A stretch of DNA of 64,000 nucleotides from Pseudescherichia sp032055545 (GTDB lineage Bacteria > Pseudomonadota > Gammaproteobacteria > Enterobacterales > Enterobacteriaceae), in assembly GCA_032055545.1 (NCBI GenBank), contig DAMBQR010000017.1:1-64000 (forward strand). Reading direction: 5' to 3'. The notes under the pieces are model-generated. The model searched no databases. It was not told where the DNA came from and saw only the letters and a list, made by a program, of their open reading frames with translations. Below, piece by piece: positions 25,335 through 34,524 of this stretch (the stretch's first letter is position 1; each line of letters begins with the position of its first letter). A program made the translations under genes and the position numbers.

Positions 25335-26708
25335 CTACGACCGCTTATGCAACGGTAGCCAGATGGTTAAGCGTAAGCCGCCGAGCGGGCTGTCGTCGGC
25401 CTTAACCCAGCCGCGATGCTGCTGAATAGCCGTCTCAACAATTGCCAGCCCCAGCCCGGTACCGCCGGATTCACGGTCGCGTGCCTCGTCGGTGCGGTAG
25501 AACGGCCGGAAAATCTGCTCGCGATCTTCTGCACTGACGCCAGGACCATCGTCATCAACGTTAATCGTTACGCCCTCTTTATCCACCGCAAAGCTGACCT
25601 CAATCTTCGTATGCGAGTAGCGCAGGGCATTACGCACGATATTCTCCAGCGCGCTCTCTAGCGCATTGGGGTTACCGTATAGCGGCCACGGCCCTGGCGG
25701 GAAGTTGACGGTAAGGGATTTACCCATCTGCTCGGCTTCAAAAGCGGCATTGTCCAGCACCTCGTTCCACAGGTGGTTGGCCTTCACGGTCTCGCTCACC
25801 AGGGCATTCTTCTGTTGGTTGCGCGACATCACCAGCAGATCGTTGATCATGCTGTCGAGGCGCTGCGCCTCGGTCTCAATACGGGCCAGCTCTTTGCTCT
25901 CACCGCTGCGACGACGCAGCAGGGCGGTGCCAAGCTGTAGGCGCGTCAGCGGGGTGCGCAGCTCGTGGGAGATGTCCGAGAGCAGGCGCTGCTGGGTGGT
26001 CATCATCCGCTCCAGGGCGCTTACCATCTGGTTAAAGCTGGCGCCGGCGGCAAGAAACTCCTGCGGCCCGGCTTCCAGCTCCGGATGCTGGCGCAGGTTG
26101 CCCTGAGCCACCTCGTCCGCTGCGTTTTTCAGCTTACGCGCCGGTTTTGCCAGGCTCCACGCCAGCCAGAGCAGCAGCGGGGAGCTGATCAGCATGGTGA
26201 CAATCAGCAGCAGCAGCGGGCGGTCAAATAGCAGGTTGATAAAATCGGACTGTGAATTGCTTGCCGGACGGATGAGGTAGAGCTGGTAGTTATCTTCCCC
26301 GTCGCGGATGGAAAACGGCCCTACCAGCTCTACCCGCCCATACTTCTTCTTCTGCGGATGGTCAGAGTTATCCGCCTGACCAATAAAGTTACGAATGATC
26401 TGCATTTCGCTGCGTTCAGCGCCGATCACCCGGCCTTCACTGGTTACCAGCAGCAGACGCTGCCCCGGCGGTGCCCACTTATCAATCGCGCGAAACAGCC
26501 GCCGCCACCACATCAGATCGTTCGGTGGATCGAGGGCCAGCTCCGCCTCAACGTGCTGCTCAATCATCACGCCCTGGCGCTGCTCGCTGTCCAGCAGCTC
26601 CGTCATCTGCCGGGAGTCCAGCTTAGGCACCATTAATACCAGCATCAGCACCAGTGCCAGCGTCAGCCAAAAAATAGCAAAGATACGAGCCGTCAAACTT
26701 CCTATCAT
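25335..26708 (-). CDS. cpxA: Envelope-stress sensor histidine kinase CpxA
   Basis: 457 residues, full length. A membrane segment at about 8-28, a periplasmic sensor loop, a second membrane segment at about 164-185 and a HAMP region follow in order. The phosphorylated His248 lies in DISHELRTP. The ATPase domain carries NALRY, DDGPGV and GTGLGLAI. It phosphorylates CpxR when envelope proteins misfold and dephosphorylates it otherwise; CpxP binds its periplasmic part. Overlaps the cpxR stop by 4 nt. Confidence 0.98.
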   Translation of the reverse strand: MIGSLTARIFAIFWLTLALVLMLVLMVPKLDSRQMTELLDSEQRQGVMIEQHVEAELALDPPNDLMWWRRLFRAIDKWAPPGQRLLLVTSEGRVIGAERSEMQIIRNFIGQADNSDHPQKKKYGRVELVGPFSIRDGEDNYQLYLIRPASNSQSDFINLLFDRPLLLLIVTMLISSPLLLWLAWSLAKPARKLKNAADEVAQGNLRQHPELEAGPQEFLAAGASFNQMVSALERMMTTQQRLLSDISHELRTPLTRLQLGTALLRRRSGESKELARIETEAQRLDSMINDLLVMSRNQQKNALVSETVKANHLWNEVLDNAAFEAEQMGKSLTVNFPPGPWPLYGNPNALESALENIVRNALRYSHTKIEVSFAVDKEGVTINVDDDGPGVSAEDREQIFRPFYRTDEARDRESGGTGLGLAIVETAIQQHRGWVKADDSPLGGLRLTIWLPLHKRS

Positions 26709-27403
26709 GAAGCCGCAACCATCAGATAGCCGCGTCCGCGCAGCGTTTTAAACCATGGATGGCCATCTTTACGCTCCGGCAGCTTACGGCGCAGGTTAGA
26801 GATATGCATATCGATCGCACGATCGAACGGCGTCAGGCGCTTACCCAACACTTCCTGGCTAAGGTGCTCCCTGGAGACCACCTGGCCCAGGTGCTGCGCC
26901 AGCAAATAGAGTAGGGTGAATTCGGTGCCGGTCAGCTCCAGCGACTGGCCGTCAAAGCTGGCCTCCTGGCGGCCTGGGTTCAGGCTCAGGGCATCCACTT
27001 CTAAAGTCGGTGAGCCGTTATCGCTGTTCTGCTGCTGCTCGCTCCAGTGAGAACGGCGCAGGATGGCGCGGATACGGGCCACCAGCTCGCGATCGTTAAA
27101 GGGTTTAGGCAGATAGTCGTCCGCGCCCAGCTCAAGGCCGAGAACGCGATCCAGCTCGCTACCGCGCGCCGTCAGCATAATGACGGGGGTCTGGTGTGTC
27201 TGGCGTAGCTCTTTAAGGGTGTCGATACCATTCTTCTTTGGCATCATAACGTCGAGCAAAAGCAGATCGATGCTGTCGTCCAGGAGGTCTAGCGCCTGCT
27301 CCCCGTCATGGGCAACCTGCACATTGAAGCCTTCCATGTCGAGCAGCTCCTTTAAAAGGGAAGTAAGCTCTCGGTCATCGTCAACTAACAAAATTTTATT
27401 CAT
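26705..27403 (-). CDS. cpxR: Envelope-stress response regulator CpxR
   Basis: 232 residues, OmpR-type. The receiver domain has the acidic pocket VDDD and phospho-acceptor Asp51 (LLLLDVMMP). The C-terminal winged helix (about 130-228) includes RAIDMHISNLRRKL. It is transcribed divergently from cpxP and shares the CpxR box in the intergenic region, giving positive autoregulation. Confidence 0.98.
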   Translation of the reverse strand: MNKILLVDDDRELTSLLKELLDMEGFNVQVAHDGEQALDLLDDSIDLLLLDVMMPKKNGIDTLKELRQTHQTPVIMLTARGSELDRVLGLELGADDYLPKPFNDRELVARIRAILRRSHWSEQQQNSDNGSPTLEVDALSLNPGRQEASFDGQSLELTGTEFTLLYLLAQHLGQVVSREHLSQEVLGKRLTPFDRAIDMHISNLRRKLPERKDGHPWFKTLRGRGYLMVAAS

Positions 27404-27458
27404 TGTTTAAATACCTCCGAGGCAGAAATTACGTCATCAAGGCTCGCTAATCCATGAC

Positions 27459-27473
27459 TTTACGTTGTTTTAC
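27459..27473 (-). promoter_or_regulatory. CpxR box between cpxR and cpxP
   Basis: On the minus strand GTAAA-ACAAC-GTAAA, an exact match to the GTAAA-N5-GTAAA consensus, between the two divergent genes. Confidence 0.88.
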
Positions 27474-27553
27474 ACCCCCTGACGCTAGTTTGCAGCCTGA
27501 ATCGTAGACTGAGTTCAGTTGATTGGCGACACAAACAATTTTGGGAGCAAGTG

Positions 27554-28051
27554 ATGCGCATTGTTACCGCTGCCGTCATGGCCTCAACGCTGGCGTTAAG
27601 TACTGTGGGCCACGCAGCTGAAGTCGTAACAGGCGATAACTGGCACGCATCTGAAGAGCTTGCGCCGCGTAGTACCCAGAGCCATATGTTTGACGGCATC
27701 AGTTTAACCGAGCATCAGCGCCAGCAACTGCGTGATTTGATGCAGCAGGCGAGGCATAAGCTGCCCCCTGTTAATGTTAGCGAAATCGAGGCGATGCATG
27801 ACCTTGTGACCGCAGAAAATTTTGATGAAAACGCCGTGCGTGCTCAGGCAGAAAAAATGGCGCAGGAGCAGGTTGCTCGCCAGGTCGAAATGGCCCGGGT
27901 TCGCAACCAGATGTATCACCTGCTCACGCCAGAGCAACAGGCGGTTTTACATAAGAAACACCAACAGCGGATCGACCAGCTGCGCGACGTTGCAAAGCTG
28001 CAACAAGGCGCTCCGCTAACGCTATCTAGTAGCAGTACCGGTAGTAAGTAG
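27554..28051 (+). CDS. cpxP: Periplasmic Cpx accessory protein CpxP
   Basis: 165 residues with signal peptide MRIVTAAVMASTLALSTVGHAA. The mature part is all-helical, with the two LTxxQ repeats of the Spy/CpxP family (SLTEHQRQQLRDLM and LLTPEQQAVLHKK). CpxP inhibits CpxA and delivers misfolded proteins to DegP. The start is taken at ATG 27554; the codon before is a GTG in frame. The 3' UTR encodes CpxQ. Confidence 0.95.
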   Translation: MRIVTAAVMASTLALSTVGHAAEVVTGDNWHASEELAPRSTQSHMFDGISLTEHQRQQLRDLMQQARHKLPPVNVSEIEAMHDLVTAENFDENAVRAQAEKMAQEQVARQVEMARVRNQMYHLLTPEQQAVLHKKHQQRIDQLRDVAKLQQGAPLTLSSSSTGSK

Positions 28052-28069
28052 TAACCAGTAACAACCCTG

Positions 28070-28127
28070 TTTTCCTTGCCATAGACACCATCCCTGTCTT
28101 CCCCCTCATGATGAGGGGGTTTTTTTT
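28070..28127 (+). ncRNA. cpxQ: CpxQ small RNA from the cpxP 3' UTR
   Basis: The segment begins TTTTCCTTGCCATAGACACC, the conserved CpxQ 5' seed region. It ends in the cpxP terminator (CCCCCTCAT-G-ATGAGGGGG, 28101-28119, then eight T). In E. coli and Salmonella RNase E releases CpxQ from cpxP mRNA, and with Hfq it represses several envelope-protein mRNAs. The exact 5' end here is inferred by similarity. Confidence 0.85.
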
Positions 28128-28226
28128 GCCTTAATCTCCTCACCGCGAGTTAAACAGCCCCGTTTTTTGTCACATTGCCTGATTTGTCATCCGTTATACT
28201 ACCCCTGTGTCCGGACGGGAGTGCGT

Positions 28227-29108
28227 ATGAATCAAGTATATGGGCAGCTGGTGAGCCGGGCAGCCATCGCCGCGACGGTAATGGCCTCGTTACTGCTGGT
28301 AATTAAAATTTTTGCGTGGTGGTATACCGGGTCCGTGAGCGTGCTGGCGGCGCTGGTGGATTCGCTGGTGGATATTGCCGCCTCGCTGACCAACCTGCTG
28401 GTGGTGCGCTATTCGCTACAGCCAGCGGATGATGAGCACACCTTCGGGCACGGCAAGGCCGAGTCGCTGGCGGCACTGGCGCAGAGCATGTTTATCTCCG
28501 GCTCGGCGCTGTTTCTCTTTTTAACCGGTATTCAGCACCTTGCTCGCCCGGAGCCGATGAACGCGCCGCAGATCGGCATCATCGTAACCCTGGTCGCGCT
28601 GGTATGTACTGTGATCCTCGTCACTTTTCAGCGCTGGGTGGTGCGAAAAACGCAAAGCCAGGCCGTGCGCGCCGATATGCTTCATTATCAGTCTGATGTT
28701 ATGATGAATAGCGCTATTCTCGTCGCGCTGGGTCTGTCCTGGTATGGCTGGCACCGGGCGGATGCACTCTTTGCGCTGGGTATCGGGGCCTATATTCTCT
28801 ACAGCGCACTGCGCATGGGATATGAAGCGGTTCAGTCGCTGCTGGATCGCGCTCTGCCCGATGAGGAGCGGCAGGAAATAATCGCTATCGTTACCCGTTG
28901 GCCTGGCGTCAGCGGGGCACACGATCTTCGCACGCGGCAGTCAGGGCCGACCCGCTTTATTCAGATTCATTTGGAAATGGACGACAACCTCCCGCTTGTT
29001 CAGGCGCACCTGGTGGCCGAGCAGGTTGAAGAGGCAATTTTACGCCGTTTCCCGGGTTCTGATGTGATAATCCATCAGGATCCCTGTTCCGTAGTACCCC
29101 AGGGATGA
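28227..29108 (+). CDS. fieF: Cation-efflux pump FieF (CDF family)
   Basis: 293 residues from the ATG at 28227 (GGGAGTGCGT upstream). Six membrane helices and a cytoplasmic C-terminal domain. Metal site residues are in LVDSLVDIAAS (Asp45, Asp49) and HYQSDV (His153, Asp157), the zinc/iron transport site of E. coli YiiP. Exports Fe2+ and Zn2+ in exchange for protons. Slightly shorter C terminus than the 300-residue E. coli protein. Confidence 0.95.
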   Translation: MNQVYGQLVSRAAIAATVMASLLLVIKIFAWWYTGSVSVLAALVDSLVDIAASLTNLLVVRYSLQPADDEHTFGHGKAESLAALAQSMFISGSALFLFLTGIQHLARPEPMNAPQIGIIVTLVALVCTVILVTFQRWVVRKTQSQAVRADMLHYQSDVMMNSAILVALGLSWYGWHRADALFALGIGAYILYSALRMGYEAVQSLLDRALPDEERQEIIAIVTRWPGVSGAHDLRTRQSGPTRFIQIHLEMDDNLPLVQAHLVAEQVEEAILRRFPGSDVIIHQDPCSVVPQG

Positions 29109-29195
29109 GTCTCCTGAATAGAGACCCGGTTACAAGGTGTAAAAAAGTGAGCCAGACCAGCATTTTGTGGATAAATTACCGCCATTTGGTCTGAC

Positions 29196-29229
29196 CTGAA
29201 TCAATTCAGCCAAGAGAGATTGATATACT
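29196..29229 (+). promoter_or_regulatory. pfkA promoter with Cra (FruR) operator
   Basis: CTGAATCAATTCAG at 29196-29209 is a perfect palindrome that fits the Cra core TGAAnC-nn-TTCA. A -10-like TATACT is at 29224-29229. E. coli pfkA is repressed by Cra at the same place, so glycolytic control is probably retained. Confidence 0.75.
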
Positions 29230-29309
29230 ATGCGCAGCATAGCTATTCACTCCCCAGGGCGTCGCTTCGGGCAAGAATTTATTTTGCATTCCTAAGTTCA
29301 GAGGTAGTC

Positions 29310-30272
29310 ATGATTAAGAAAATCGGTGTGTTGACAAGTGGCGGTGATGCGCCTGGCATGAACGCTGCAATTCGTGGCGTAGTCCGGGCCGCATTGACTG
29401 AAGGTCTGGAAGTCTGCGGCATTTACGACGGCTATCTGGGCCTGTATGAAGACCGTATGGTGCAGCTCGACCGCTACAGCGTCTCCGACATGATCAACCG
29501 TGGCGGTACGTTCCTTGGCTCTGCTCGCTTCCCGGAGTTCCGTGAAGAGCACGTCCGCGCCGTGGCTATCGAAAACATGAAAAAACGCGGTATCGACGCG
29601 CTGGTGGTCATCGGCGGTGACGGCTCCTATATGGGGGCAAAACGCCTGACCGAGATGGGCTTCCCCTGCATCGGCCTGCCGGGCACCATCGATAACGACG
29701 TTGCCGGTACCGACTACACCATCGGCTACTTCACCGCGCTGCATACCGTTGTTGAAGCGATTGACCGCCTGCGCGATACCTCCTCTTCCCATCAGCGTAT
29801 CTCCATCGTGGAAGTGATGGGCCGCTACTGTGGCGATCTGACTTTGGCAGCGGCTATTGCCGGTGGCTGTGAGTTTATCGTCCTGCCGGAAGTTGAGTTT
29901 AACCGTGAAGATCTGGTGAGCGAAATCAAAGCCGGGATCGCCAAAGGTAAAAAACACGCCATCGTGGCGATTACCGAGCATATCTGCGATATCGACGAGC
30001 TGGCGAAGTATATCGAGTCTGAGACCCAGCGCGAAACCCGTGCTACCGTTCTCGGCCACATCCAGCGCGGCGGCTCCCCGGTCCCTTACGACCGTATTCT
30101 GGCCTCCCGCATGGGTGCTTACGCTATTGAACTGCTGCTGCAGGGTCACGGCGGCCGCTGCGTCGGTATTCAGAACGAGAAGATGGTGCACCACGACATC
30201 ATCGACGCTATCGAAAATATGAAGCGTCCGTTCAAAGGCGACTGGCTGGACTGCGCTAAGAAACTTTACTAG
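29310..30272 (+). CDS. pfkA: 6-phosphofructokinase I
   Basis: 320 residues from the ATG at 29310 (AGAGGTAGTC upstream). It phosphorylates fructose 6-phosphate in the committed step of glycolysis. ATP-binding GGDAPGMNA near residue 11, catalytic GTIDNDVAGTDYT with Asp128, and GGDGSYMGA are all visible. The allosteric residues follow the E. coli tetrameric enzyme. Confidence 0.98.
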   Translation: MIKKIGVLTSGGDAPGMNAAIRGVVRAALTEGLEVCGIYDGYLGLYEDRMVQLDRYSVSDMINRGGTFLGSARFPEFREEHVRAVAIENMKKRGIDALVVIGGDGSYMGAKRLTEMGFPCIGLPGTIDNDVAGTDYTIGYFTALHTVVEAIDRLRDTSSSHQRISIVEVMGRYCGDLTLAAAIAGGCEFIVLPEVEFNREDLVSEIKAGIAKGKKHAIVAITEHICDIDELAKYIESETQRETRATVLGHIQRGGSPVPYDRILASRMGAYAIELLLQGHGGRCVGIQNEKMVHHDIIDAIENMKRPFKGDWLDCAKKLY

Positions 30273-30282
30273 CGGTAACTTC

Positions 30283-30363
30283 CGCCGGGTGGCGGCTGCG
30301 CCTTACCCGGCCTACAGCTCTATTCCCGTAGGCCCGGTAAGCGTAGCGCCACCGGGCTTTTTT
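30283..30363. repeat. Pair of inverted REP elements (BIME) after pfkA
   Basis: GCCGGGTGGCGGCTGCGCCTTACCCGGC (30284-30311) is followed 17 nt later by a second REP, GTAGGCCCGGTAAGC...CACCGGGC (30328-30357) and a T run. The second unit likely also acts as the pfkA terminator. The 121 bp from here to sbp are AT-rich and probably hold the sbp promoter and CysB site. Confidence 0.85.
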
Positions 30364-30483
30364 CGCTCTACTACATCTTTATTCCCCTTCGTTATAGCCA
30401 ATCTTTTTTTATTCTTTAATCATTGATTCGCTTTCTGGCACGCTGAGTCCATCACAACACAACTCAACATAAGAGAGTGAGCG

Positions 30484-31473
30484 ATGAACAAATGGGGTGT
30501 AGGGTTAACGTTGCTGCTGGCCTCCGGCAGCGTTTTGGCAAAGGACATTCAGCTTTTAAACGTCTCTTACGATCCAACGCGTGAGCTGTACGAGCAGTAC
30601 AACAAAGCCTTTAGCGCGCACTGGAAGCAGGAGACCGGTGATAACGTGACGATCCGCCAGTCGCACGGCGGCTCAGGCAAGCAGGCCACCTCCGTCATCA
30701 ACGGCATTGAAGCCGACGTGGTGACGCTGGCGCTGGCCTATGACGTTGACGCCATCGCCGAGCGTGGACGTATCGATAAAAACTGGATCAAACGCCTGCC
30801 GGATAACTCTGCGCCCTATACCTCCACCATCGTTTTCCTGGTGCGTAAAGGCAACCCGAAGCAGATCCACGACTGGAACGATCTGATTAAGCCGGGCGTG
30901 TCGGTGATCACGCCGAACCCGAAAAGCTCCGGCGGCGCACGCTGGAACTACCTGGCGGCGTGGGGCTACGCGCTGCACCACAACAATAATGACCAGGCTA
31001 AAGCGCAGGAGTTCGTGAAATCGCTGTTCAAGAACGTGGAAGTGCTGGACTCCGGCGCACGCGGCGCGACCAATACCTTCGTTGAGCGCGGCATCGGTGA
31101 CGTGTTGATCGCCTGGGAGAACGAGGCGCTGCTGGCCACTAACGAGCTGGGCAAGGACAAGTTTGAAATTGTCACCCCGAGCGAGTCTATCCTCGCCGAA
31201 CCGACCGTCTCCGTGGTTGACAAAGTGGTCGATAAAAAAGGGACCAACGCCGTGGCTGACGCCTATCTGAAGTATCTCTACTCCCCGGAAGGGCAGGAGA
31301 TCGCCGCGAAGAACTTCTACCGTCCGCGTAACCCGGACGTGGCGAAGAAATATGACAGCGAGTTCCCGAAACTCAAGCTGTTCACCATTGACGAAGAGTT
31401 TGGCGGCTGGACAAAAGCCCAGAAAGAGCACTTCTCTAACGGTGGTACCTTCGACCAAATCAGCAAGCGTTAA
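30484..31473 (+). CDS. sbp: Sulfate-binding periplasmic protein
   Basis: 329 residues with signal peptide (MNKWGVGLTLLLASGSVLA). The sulfate-contacting motifs SHGGSGKQA and PNPKSSGGARWNYLAAWGY are present. It delivers sulfate or thiosulfate to the CysTWA importer, encoded elsewhere, and is normally under CysB control. Standard position after pfkA. Confidence 0.96.
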   Translation: MNKWGVGLTLLLASGSVLAKDIQLLNVSYDPTRELYEQYNKAFSAHWKQETGDNVTIRQSHGGSGKQATSVINGIEADVVTLALAYDVDAIAERGRIDKNWIKRLPDNSAPYTSTIVFLVRKGNPKQIHDWNDLIKPGVSVITPNPKSSGGARWNYLAAWGYALHHNNNDQAKAQEFVKSLFKNVEVLDSGARGATNTFVERGIGDVLIAWENEALLATNELGKDKFEIVTPSESILAEPTVSVVDKVVDKKGTNAVADAYLKYLYSPEGQEIAAKNFYRPRNPDVAKKYDSEFPKLKLFTIDEEFGGWTKAQKEHFSNGGTFDQISKR

Positions 31474-31477
31474 CACT

Positions 31478-31504
31478 AACGGCCCTGCGGGGCCGTTTTT
31501 TTTG
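31478..31504 (+). terminator. sbp terminator
   Basis: Stem AACGGCC / GGCCGTT around CTGCGG, followed by eight T. Confidence 0.9.
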
Positions 31505-31576
31505 CCCCACTATTAATGGCGTTTACTGAACCTGCCTGCCGCCGTAGACTCGGTGAAAAAATAGCAGGAGACAGGT

Positions 31577-32881
31577 ATGTCACTCTGGTTAACGCACCCT
31601 CTGTTCCTTCCCTCACTGATTATCGGCATCACCATCGTGCTGTGGGCGGCCTCCCTGCTGCCGGAATTTATTACCGCGCTGCTCTTCTTTGCCGCCGCCA
31701 TGGTAGCCAAAATCGCACCGGCGGACGTTATCTTCGGCGGCTTTGCCTCGTCGGCGTTCTGGCTGGTCTTTAGCGGCTTTGTGCTGGGCGTGACGATCCG
31801 CAAAACCGGGCTGGCGGATCGGGCGGCGAGGGCGATCTCGGCGAGACTGACGGATTCGTGGCTGCTGATGGTGGGCAGCGTGGTGCTGTTGAGCTACGCC
31901 CTGGCCTTTGTCATGCCGTCGAACATGGGGCGCATCGCTCTGCTGATGCCCATTGTTGCCGCGATGGCGGCGCGGGCTGGGATCCACGAAGGGTCGCGGG
32001 CATGGTTCGGCCTGGCGCTGGCGGTGGGCTTTGGTACTTTCCAGCTCTCCGCCACCATTCTGCCGGCTAACGTGCCGAACCTGGTGATGAGCGGCGCGGC
32101 CGAAGGGGCGTTTGGCATCCATCTCAACTATGTGCCCTATCTGCTGCTGCACACCCCGGTGCTGGGCATTCTGAAGGGGCTGATCCTGATTGCGCTCATC
32201 TGCTGGCTCTTTCCTGGCAAACCCCACGCGGCGCGCGATCTCGAACCCGCTGCACCGATGAGCCGGGACGAGAAGCGGCTCGCCTGGATGCTGGCGGTGG
32301 TGCTTATCCTGTGGGTGACAGAGAGCTGGCATGGCGTTGGCCCGGCCTGGACCGGACTGGCGGCGGCCTGCGTCACGCTGCTGCCGCGTATCGGCTTTAT
32401 TAACGGGGAGGAGTTCTCTAAAGGGGTGAACATCCGGACCTGCATCTACGTGGCGGGAATTTTAGGCCTGGCGATCACGGTGACGCAAACCGGCATTGGC
32501 CGCGCCGTGGGTGGCGCGCTGCTGCATATTATGCCCCTCGATCCCCACAACCCGTTCACCAGCTTCCTGGCTCTGACTGGCATTACCACCGCGCTTAACT
32601 TTATTATGACCGCCAACGGGGTCCCTGCGCTCTATACCACTCTGGCCCAGAGCTTCTCTGACGCCACCGGGTTCCCGCTGCTGTCGGTGATTATGATTCA
32701 GGTGCTGGGGTACTCGACGCCGCTGCTGCCATACCAGGCCTCGCCAATCGTGGTGGCGATGGCGTTAGGCAAGGTGCCTGCAAGGGCGGGGATCCTGCTC
32801 TGTCTGGCACTGGCGGTGGCAACGTATCTGGTGCTGCTGCCGCTGGACTATCTGTGGTATCAGGCACTGGGAAATCTCTAA
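31577..32881 (+). CDS. SLC13/anion-permease family transporter
   Basis: 434 residues, roughly eleven to twelve hydrophobic helices. Two repeats carry the family-type loops VMPSNMGRIALLMPI (about 113-127) and FIMTANGVPALYTT, resembling the SNT signatures of DASS transporters, but divergent. ATG at 31577 with AGGAG upstream. It follows sbp, yet lies after the sbp terminator, so a role in sulfate uptake is only suggested by position; a dicarboxylate is as likely. The neighbouring carrier at 33008-34480 is of the same superfamily but not close in sequence. Confidence 0.72.
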   Translation: MSLWLTHPLFLPSLIIGITIVLWAASLLPEFITALLFFAAAMVAKIAPADVIFGGFASSAFWLVFSGFVLGVTIRKTGLADRAARAISARLTDSWLLMVGSVVLLSYALAFVMPSNMGRIALLMPIVAAMAARAGIHEGSRAWFGLALAVGFGTFQLSATILPANVPNLVMSGAAEGAFGIHLNYVPYLLLHTPVLGILKGLILIALICWLFPGKPHAARDLEPAAPMSRDEKRLAWMLAVVLILWVTESWHGVGPAWTGLAAACVTLLPRIGFINGEEFSKGVNIRTCIYVAGILGLAITVTQTGIGRAVGGALLHIMPLDPHNPFTSFLALTGITTALNFIMTANGVPALYTTLAQSFSDATGFPLLSVIMIQVLGYSTPLLPYQASPIVVAMALGKVPARAGILLCLALAVATYLVLLPLDYLWYQALGNL

Positions 32882-33007
32882 CACGCCGTCTGCGAACGCC
32901 ATTCTCTTAATCCTTAAATTTTGTGAGGCAATAGAGGGATTTATCCTTAATGATGCGGGTTAATACCCCAGCGCGCATCTGCGCGCTGAACATTCAAGGA
33001 TTGATTC

Positions 33008-34480
33008 ATGGACAGATTAACCCCTGTACGATGTTGGCCCGCCATCATTGCTATTGCTATCACCCTGACCATCTCGTTTGTTATTCCTGTACCTGCCGAT
33101 GTGACGCCTGAGGCGTGGCAGCTGCTGGCGCTGTTTATCGGCACTATCGCGGCGATCATTGGTAAAGCCATGCCCATTGGCGCGATTGCCATAGTGGCGA
33201 TCATGCTGGTGGCTATGACCGGCGTCACTCACCCCGGTAAGCCTTCTGCGGCGCTTAACGATGCGCTGAGCGGCTTCTCCAATCAGCTGATCTGGCTGAT
33301 TGGTCTGTCGATTATGCTCTCGCAAAGTCTGCTTAAAACAGGGCTGGGGGCGCGGATTGGCTACGGGTTTATTGCCCTGTTCGGCAAGCGGACAATGGGG
33401 ATCGCCTGGGCCTTAACCCTGGCGGAAACGCTGATTGCACCGGTGACGCCAAGCAATACCGCCCGCGGCGGTGGCATTATCCACCCTATTATGCGGGCAA
33501 TTGCAGAGAGCCTCGGCTCTCAGCCTGGCGACAGTGAAAACGGCTCGACGGGGCGCTATCTGGCGTTGGTGAATTACAACATTAACCCCATCACTTCTGC
33601 GATGTTTATCACCGCGACCGCGCCAAACCCGCTGATTGTCAGTTTTTTGACTAAAGGCAGCGATGGCGTGCTGAATATGACCTGGGGGATGTGGGCAGTC
33701 GCCGCCCTGCTTCCGGCGGCAGTATCGCTGATTGTTATGCCAGCCGTTATCTGGTGGCTCTATCCGCCTGCGATAACGCACACGCCGGATGCGCCACGCT
33801 TTGCCCGGCAAAAGCTGGCGGCGCTTGGCCCCCTATCCCTCGCCGAGAAGATCACCCTGGCGGTTTTCATTTTACTGCTCTGCCTGTGGGCCGGGGTGCC
33901 AGAGATGGCAATGGGGAGCAGCTGGAGCGTGAACCCGACCAGCGCAGCGTTAATCGGCTTGTCTATTCTGTTACTCACTGGGGTACTCAGCTGGGAGGAT
34001 ATTCTTAAGTGTCGCGGGGCCTGGGATACCATCGTTTGGTTCGCCGCGTTGGTCATGATGGCAGAGTTTCTGAGCAAGCTGGGTCTGGTGAGCTGGCTGG
34101 CAACCAGTGTCGGCAGCGCTATCAGCCACTTGGGCCTGCACTGGAGCATTGCGATGCTGCTATTGGTCCTGATCTACCTTTATGCCCACTACTTTTTCGC
34201 CAGCACCACTGCCCATATTACCGCCATGTTTGCTGCTTTCTTCGCTGCCGGGCTGGGATTGGGCGCGCCGCCAGCGCTGCTTGGTTTAATGCTCGGTTTT
34301 TCTTCGTCGCTGATGATGTCGCTCACGCACTATGGAACAGGCACGGCACCCATTATTTTTGGTTCCGGCTACGTTACGCTTGCGGAGTGGTGGAAGGCGG
34401 GGCTGGTGATGAGTATCGTTAATCTGCTGATTTGGGGGGGTATCGGTGCTTTCTGGTGGCACTGGTTAGGATACTGGTAA
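33008..34480 (+). CDS. DASS-family dicarboxylate/citrate:anion antiporter or Na+ symporter
   Basis: 490 residues, twelve or more helices. The hallmark SNTARGGGIIHPIM (about 152-165) and the second motif SLTHYGTGTAPIIFGSGYV near the C terminus mark the CitT/TtdT branch of the divalent anion:sodium symporter family. These carriers move C4-dicarboxylates, tartrate or citrate across the inner membrane. No metabolic gene accompanies it, so the substrate is open. In E. coli cdh occupies the place between sbp and tpiA. Confidence 0.85.
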   Translation: MDRLTPVRCWPAIIAIAITLTISFVIPVPADVTPEAWQLLALFIGTIAAIIGKAMPIGAIAIVAIMLVAMTGVTHPGKPSAALNDALSGFSNQLIWLIGLSIMLSQSLLKTGLGARIGYGFIALFGKRTMGIAWALTLAETLIAPVTPSNTARGGGIIHPIMRAIAESLGSQPGDSENGSTGRYLALVNYNINPITSAMFITATAPNPLIVSFLTKGSDGVLNMTWGMWAVAALLPAAVSLIVMPAVIWWLYPPAITHTPDAPRFARQKLAALGPLSLAEKITLAVFILLLCLWAGVPEMAMGSSWSVNPTSAALIGLSILLLTGVLSWEDILKCRGAWDTIVWFAALVMMAEFLSKLGLVSWLATSVGSAISHLGLHWSIAMLLLVLIYLYAHYFFASTTAHITAMFAAFFAAGLGLGAPPALLGLMLGFSSSLMMSLTHYGTGTAPIIFGSGYVTLAEWWKAGLVMSIVNLLIWGGIGAFWWHWLGYW

Positions 34481-34493
34481 GGCGGGTAAAGAG

Positions 34494-34518
34494 TATGACG
34501 GGGGAGGCCCCCGTCATA
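34494..34518. terminator. Bidirectional hairpin between the DASS gene and tpiA
   Basis: Perfect 11-bp stem TATGACGGGGG / CCCCCGTCATA with an AGG loop between two convergent stop codons. There is no long T tract, so termination may be modest. Confidence 0.7.
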
Positions 34519-34524
34519 ACAGCA

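Noticed and set aside
29298..30194. 298-codon open frame antisense to pfkA
   Set aside because: pfkA is intact and conserved; the antisense frame has no recognisable motif.
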